NCBI GenBank assembly: GCA_035295745.1
Contig: DATGIL010000066.1
Location: 24,893 to 88,892 of the forward strand
Direction: 5' to 3'
DNA from: JAIQFL01 sp035295745
Lineage (GTDB): Bacteria > Acidobacteriota > Terriglobia > Bryobacterales > Bryobacteraceae
Length of the DNA stretch: 64,000 bases
Part shown: piece by piece, positions 62,126 through 64,000 of the stretch
Layout of the letters: every line of letters begins with the position of its first letter
Numbering within the stretch: position 1 is the first letter of the stretch
The notes under the pieces: generated by a model
The model's input: only the letters and a program-made list of their open reading frames with translations
Told to the model about the DNA's origin: nothing
Database searches by the model: none
Translations under genes and position numbers: made by a program

Positions 62126-64000
62126 TTATTGGCGCCGGATTGCTCGCATCGGGTCCAATCTGGTAGCACGAACTGCCGGCAGATAGCTGGCGATCCCCGC
62201 AACCAGCCCCAGGAACATGGCCGCCGCCGCGAACGTCGCCGGATCGGCCGCGCTCACCTGAAACAGCATCCCGGCGACGAGCCGCGCCGCTCCCAGCGCC
62301 GCTGCAATCCCGGCGGCCAGTCCAGGCATCGTCAGCCGCAGGCCCTCCCTCACGACAAGCACGAGCACATCGCTCCGGCTTGCGCCCAGCGCCAACCGCA
62401 CGCCGAGTTCCTGCGTCCGCTGGCTCACCGCGTAGCTCATTACGCAGTAAAGCCCAATCGCCGCCAGTACCAGGCACACCGCTCCCACGACACTCAAGAG
62501 GGTGGCCGCCACCCTCTGGGGGTAGAGCGATGCCTCCTTGGCGTCTTCCATTCGGCTGGTGTGAAACACCGCGTCCGGGTTCAGCGCGAGAGCTTCCCGC
62601 TGCAGCACAGGCGTTAGCAGCATCGGGTCGCCGCTGGTCTTCAACAGTACCGCGAAATTCAGGCCCGGGAAAAACCACTGGTCGAACGGTATGTAGAAAA
62701 ACGGCATCCGTGCCTCAATCAGCGCGCCGTATTTGCTGTCCTTGACGAGTCCGATCACGGTAGCGGGGTGGTGCTCGACGCGAACTTTTTGGCCGATTGG
62801 ATCGCGCCCACCAAAGAATTGGCGCGCGAATGTCTCATTGACGACGATCACCATCGGCTTACTCTCTCCGTCCATTTCGGTGAAGTCACGACCCTCCAAC
62901 AGCGGGATGCCCATCAGCTTGAAATAGCCGGGAGGGACCGTCGCACGCTCGAGAATCATTTGCTCGTCCCTGCGCGGAGTATAGCCGTCCACCTCGAGTT
63001 GATGGTAAGGCATCCCTTTGCCCGGGTTGGCTAGCGGGACCACGTCCGAGTAGGTCACCCCGAGGACGCCAGGCTGCGTCTCCATCCGCTCGCGCAACTT
63101 GCGGCAGAACATACGCTGCTCCTGGGCCGAGTAGCCCGCGTTGGACAGATAGAACTGCGACGTCGACATGTTGGTCATATCGAATCCCGGTTGTACGCTG
63201 CTCGCGTTCTGAAAGCTGCGGAAGAACAGCCCCGCCCCGATGAGCGCTACCATCGCCATGGCCACCTCCCCCGTCACCAGCAGGCCCCGCAGGCGGTGCG
63301 ACTTCGTCCCGGCGCCTCCAGCCCGGCCGCCTTCATTGAGCGTCTCAGTCAGGTCCGCCCGCGCCGACAATAGCGCCGGCGCCGTGCCCGAGGCCAGCGT
63401 AGCGATCACAACGATCGCCACGGTAAATCCCAGTGTGGGCACGTTTAACCCGCCGCCCAAGTCGAACGGAATATCCATCGCCGGCATTAGTTTGGAGAGC
63501 GACTGGCCCATCCACATCACCAGCAGCACTCCAATCGAAGCTCCGCCCCCGGCCAACAGAAGCGTCTCCGTGAGGAGCTGCCGCGCGAGCCTGCTGCGCC
63601 GTGCTCCGAGCGCGAGCCGCACTCCGAATTCTCTCTGCCGCGACACCCCACGGGCCAGCAGCAGGTTGGCCACGTTCGCGCACACAACGAGCAGGAGCAG
63701 CACGCACACCGCCATGAGGATTCGCAACGGCTCCATGAGCAGGCCCTGCGCTCCCACACGTCCTTTCCAGACCGGCGTCACGCGCGCCGCCACACCGCGG
63801 TTCGTCGCGGGGTGCGCCGCTTCGAGCTGCCGCGAAAGCGCCTCCACTTCCGCGCTCGCCTGTTCGATCGTGACACCCGGCTTCAGCCGCACGATCGTCG
63901 AATTGATGTCCCGGGTACCGCGATAATGGAGCGTGCCGTCCCCCGTCCCCATGGCGGTGGCCATGGTCACCGGCATCCAGAGATCGAGCGCCAAGCCTAC
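62126..64000 (-). CDS. ADOP-family permease, 5' part beyond the window
   Basis: Continues past base 64000, so the N-terminal prefix and first helix are not visible. About 624 residues remain: end of the first periplasmic domain, FtsX with REFGVRLALGARRSRLARQLLTE, the second MacB_PCD domain (MVALIGAGLFFRSFQNASS, IVVNETFARQFFGGRDPIGQ), and the second FtsX with TQELGVRLALGASRSDVLVLVV. The third ADOP here, all on the minus strand. A PadR partner, if any, would be to the right. Confidence 0.9.
   Translation of the reverse strand, partial: VGLALDLWMPVTMATAMGTGDGTLHYRGTRDINSTIVRLKPGVTIEQASAEVEALSRQLEAAHPATNRGVAARVTPVWKGRVGAQGLLMEPLRILMAVCVLLLLVVCANVANLLLARGVSRQREFGVRLALGARRSRLARQLLTETLLLAGGGASIGVLLVMWMGQSLSKLMPAMDIPFDLGGGLNVPTLGFTVAIVVIATLASGTAPALLSARADLTETLNEGGRAGGAGTKSHRLRGLLVTGEVAMAMVALIGAGLFFRSFQNASSVQPGFDMTNMSTSQFYLSNAGYSAQEQRMFCRKLRERMETQPGVLGVTYSDVVPLANPGKGMPYHQLEVDGYTPRRDEQMILERATVPPGYFKLMGIPLLEGRDFTEMDGESKPMVIVVNETFARQFFGGRDPIGQKVRVEHHPATVIGLVKDSKYGALIEARMPFFYIPFDQWFFPGLNFAVLLKTSGDPMLLTPVLQREALALNPDAVFHTSRMEDAKEASLYPQRVAATLLSVVGAVCLVLAAIGLYCVMSYAVSQRTQELGVRLALGASRSDVLVLVVREGLRLTMPGLAAGIAAALGAARLVAGMLFQVSAADPATFAAAAMFLGLVAGIASYLPAVRATRLDPMRAIRRQ

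Overview
The window looks like chromosomal DNA of an Acidobacteriota soil bacterium, most like the Solibacter/Bryobacter group. The reasons are family content rather than any marker gene: three large 'ADOP' duplicated orphan permeases, two TIGR03435 soil-bacterial domains, an Oar-like TonB-dependent receptor, many exported TPR proteins, an M56 peptidase paired with a BlaI repressor, and a small protein beginning MSTPKQIAANRRNAQKS. No rRNA or tRNA was seen. The taxonomic call is an inference.

Layout. 1-6.2 kb: end of an outer-membrane receptor, a cytochrome/copper-monooxygenase-like TPR protein, a three-unit direct repeat and an exported TPR protein. 6.3-16.2 kb: an unknown exported protein, TIGR03435, a LytS/LytR-type two-component pair, DUF5996, an ADOP permease, and a FecR/DUF6600 protein with a clear terminator. 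16.2-19.8 kb: stand-alone ATP-dependent DNA ligase, a serine beta-lactamase-like hydrolase, a double cupin. 19.8-24.6 kb: a nitrite-assimilation operon (HemD, NirA, FNT channel, outer-membrane porin, perhaps the cupin). 24.8-29 kb: uvrB, a divergent MerR-TPR regulator, malate dehydrogenase. 28.9-31.97 kb: PadR-ADOP operon with a promoter sitting in a perfect palindrome. 32-36.5 kb: glycosyltransferase, PLP homeostasis protein, two exported proteins. 36.7-46.6 kb: decayed genes (DUF1552 scrap, DUF305 with frameshifts, S9 peptidase lacking its nucleophile region) among intact LVIVD, peroxidase, molybdopterin-like and MFS genes. 46.6-51.2 kb: a minus-strand operon of an unusual DHDPS-like protein, an esterase and a group II PLP decarboxylase.

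51.7-61.9 kb is an accessory island. It holds an unfamiliar two-gene module (small protein plus an ImmA/IrrE-like protein without HExxH), an IS3-family element whose end supplies that gene's stop codon, a frameshifted tyrosine recombinase, a decayed RHH/small-protein pair, a BlaI/M56-TIGR03435 sensor pair with a perfect operator, a duplicated reductase segment, a truncated antitoxin and an intact VapBC pair. Four copies of a short motif (core TATGGGGAGTAATCG or close variants) recur across it; two of them end a ~98 bp repeat that flanks the BlaI/M56 module as direct repeats, and the outermost two face inward. I suspect mobile-element ends, possibly of an IS91/ISCR-like rolling-circle element, but no matching transposase lies in the window. 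After 62.1 kb a third ADOP permease runs off the right edge.

The best candidates for something undescribed are the 51999-53782 two-gene module, the repeat-bounded island, and the DHDPS-like protein that lacks the catalytic residues of its family.
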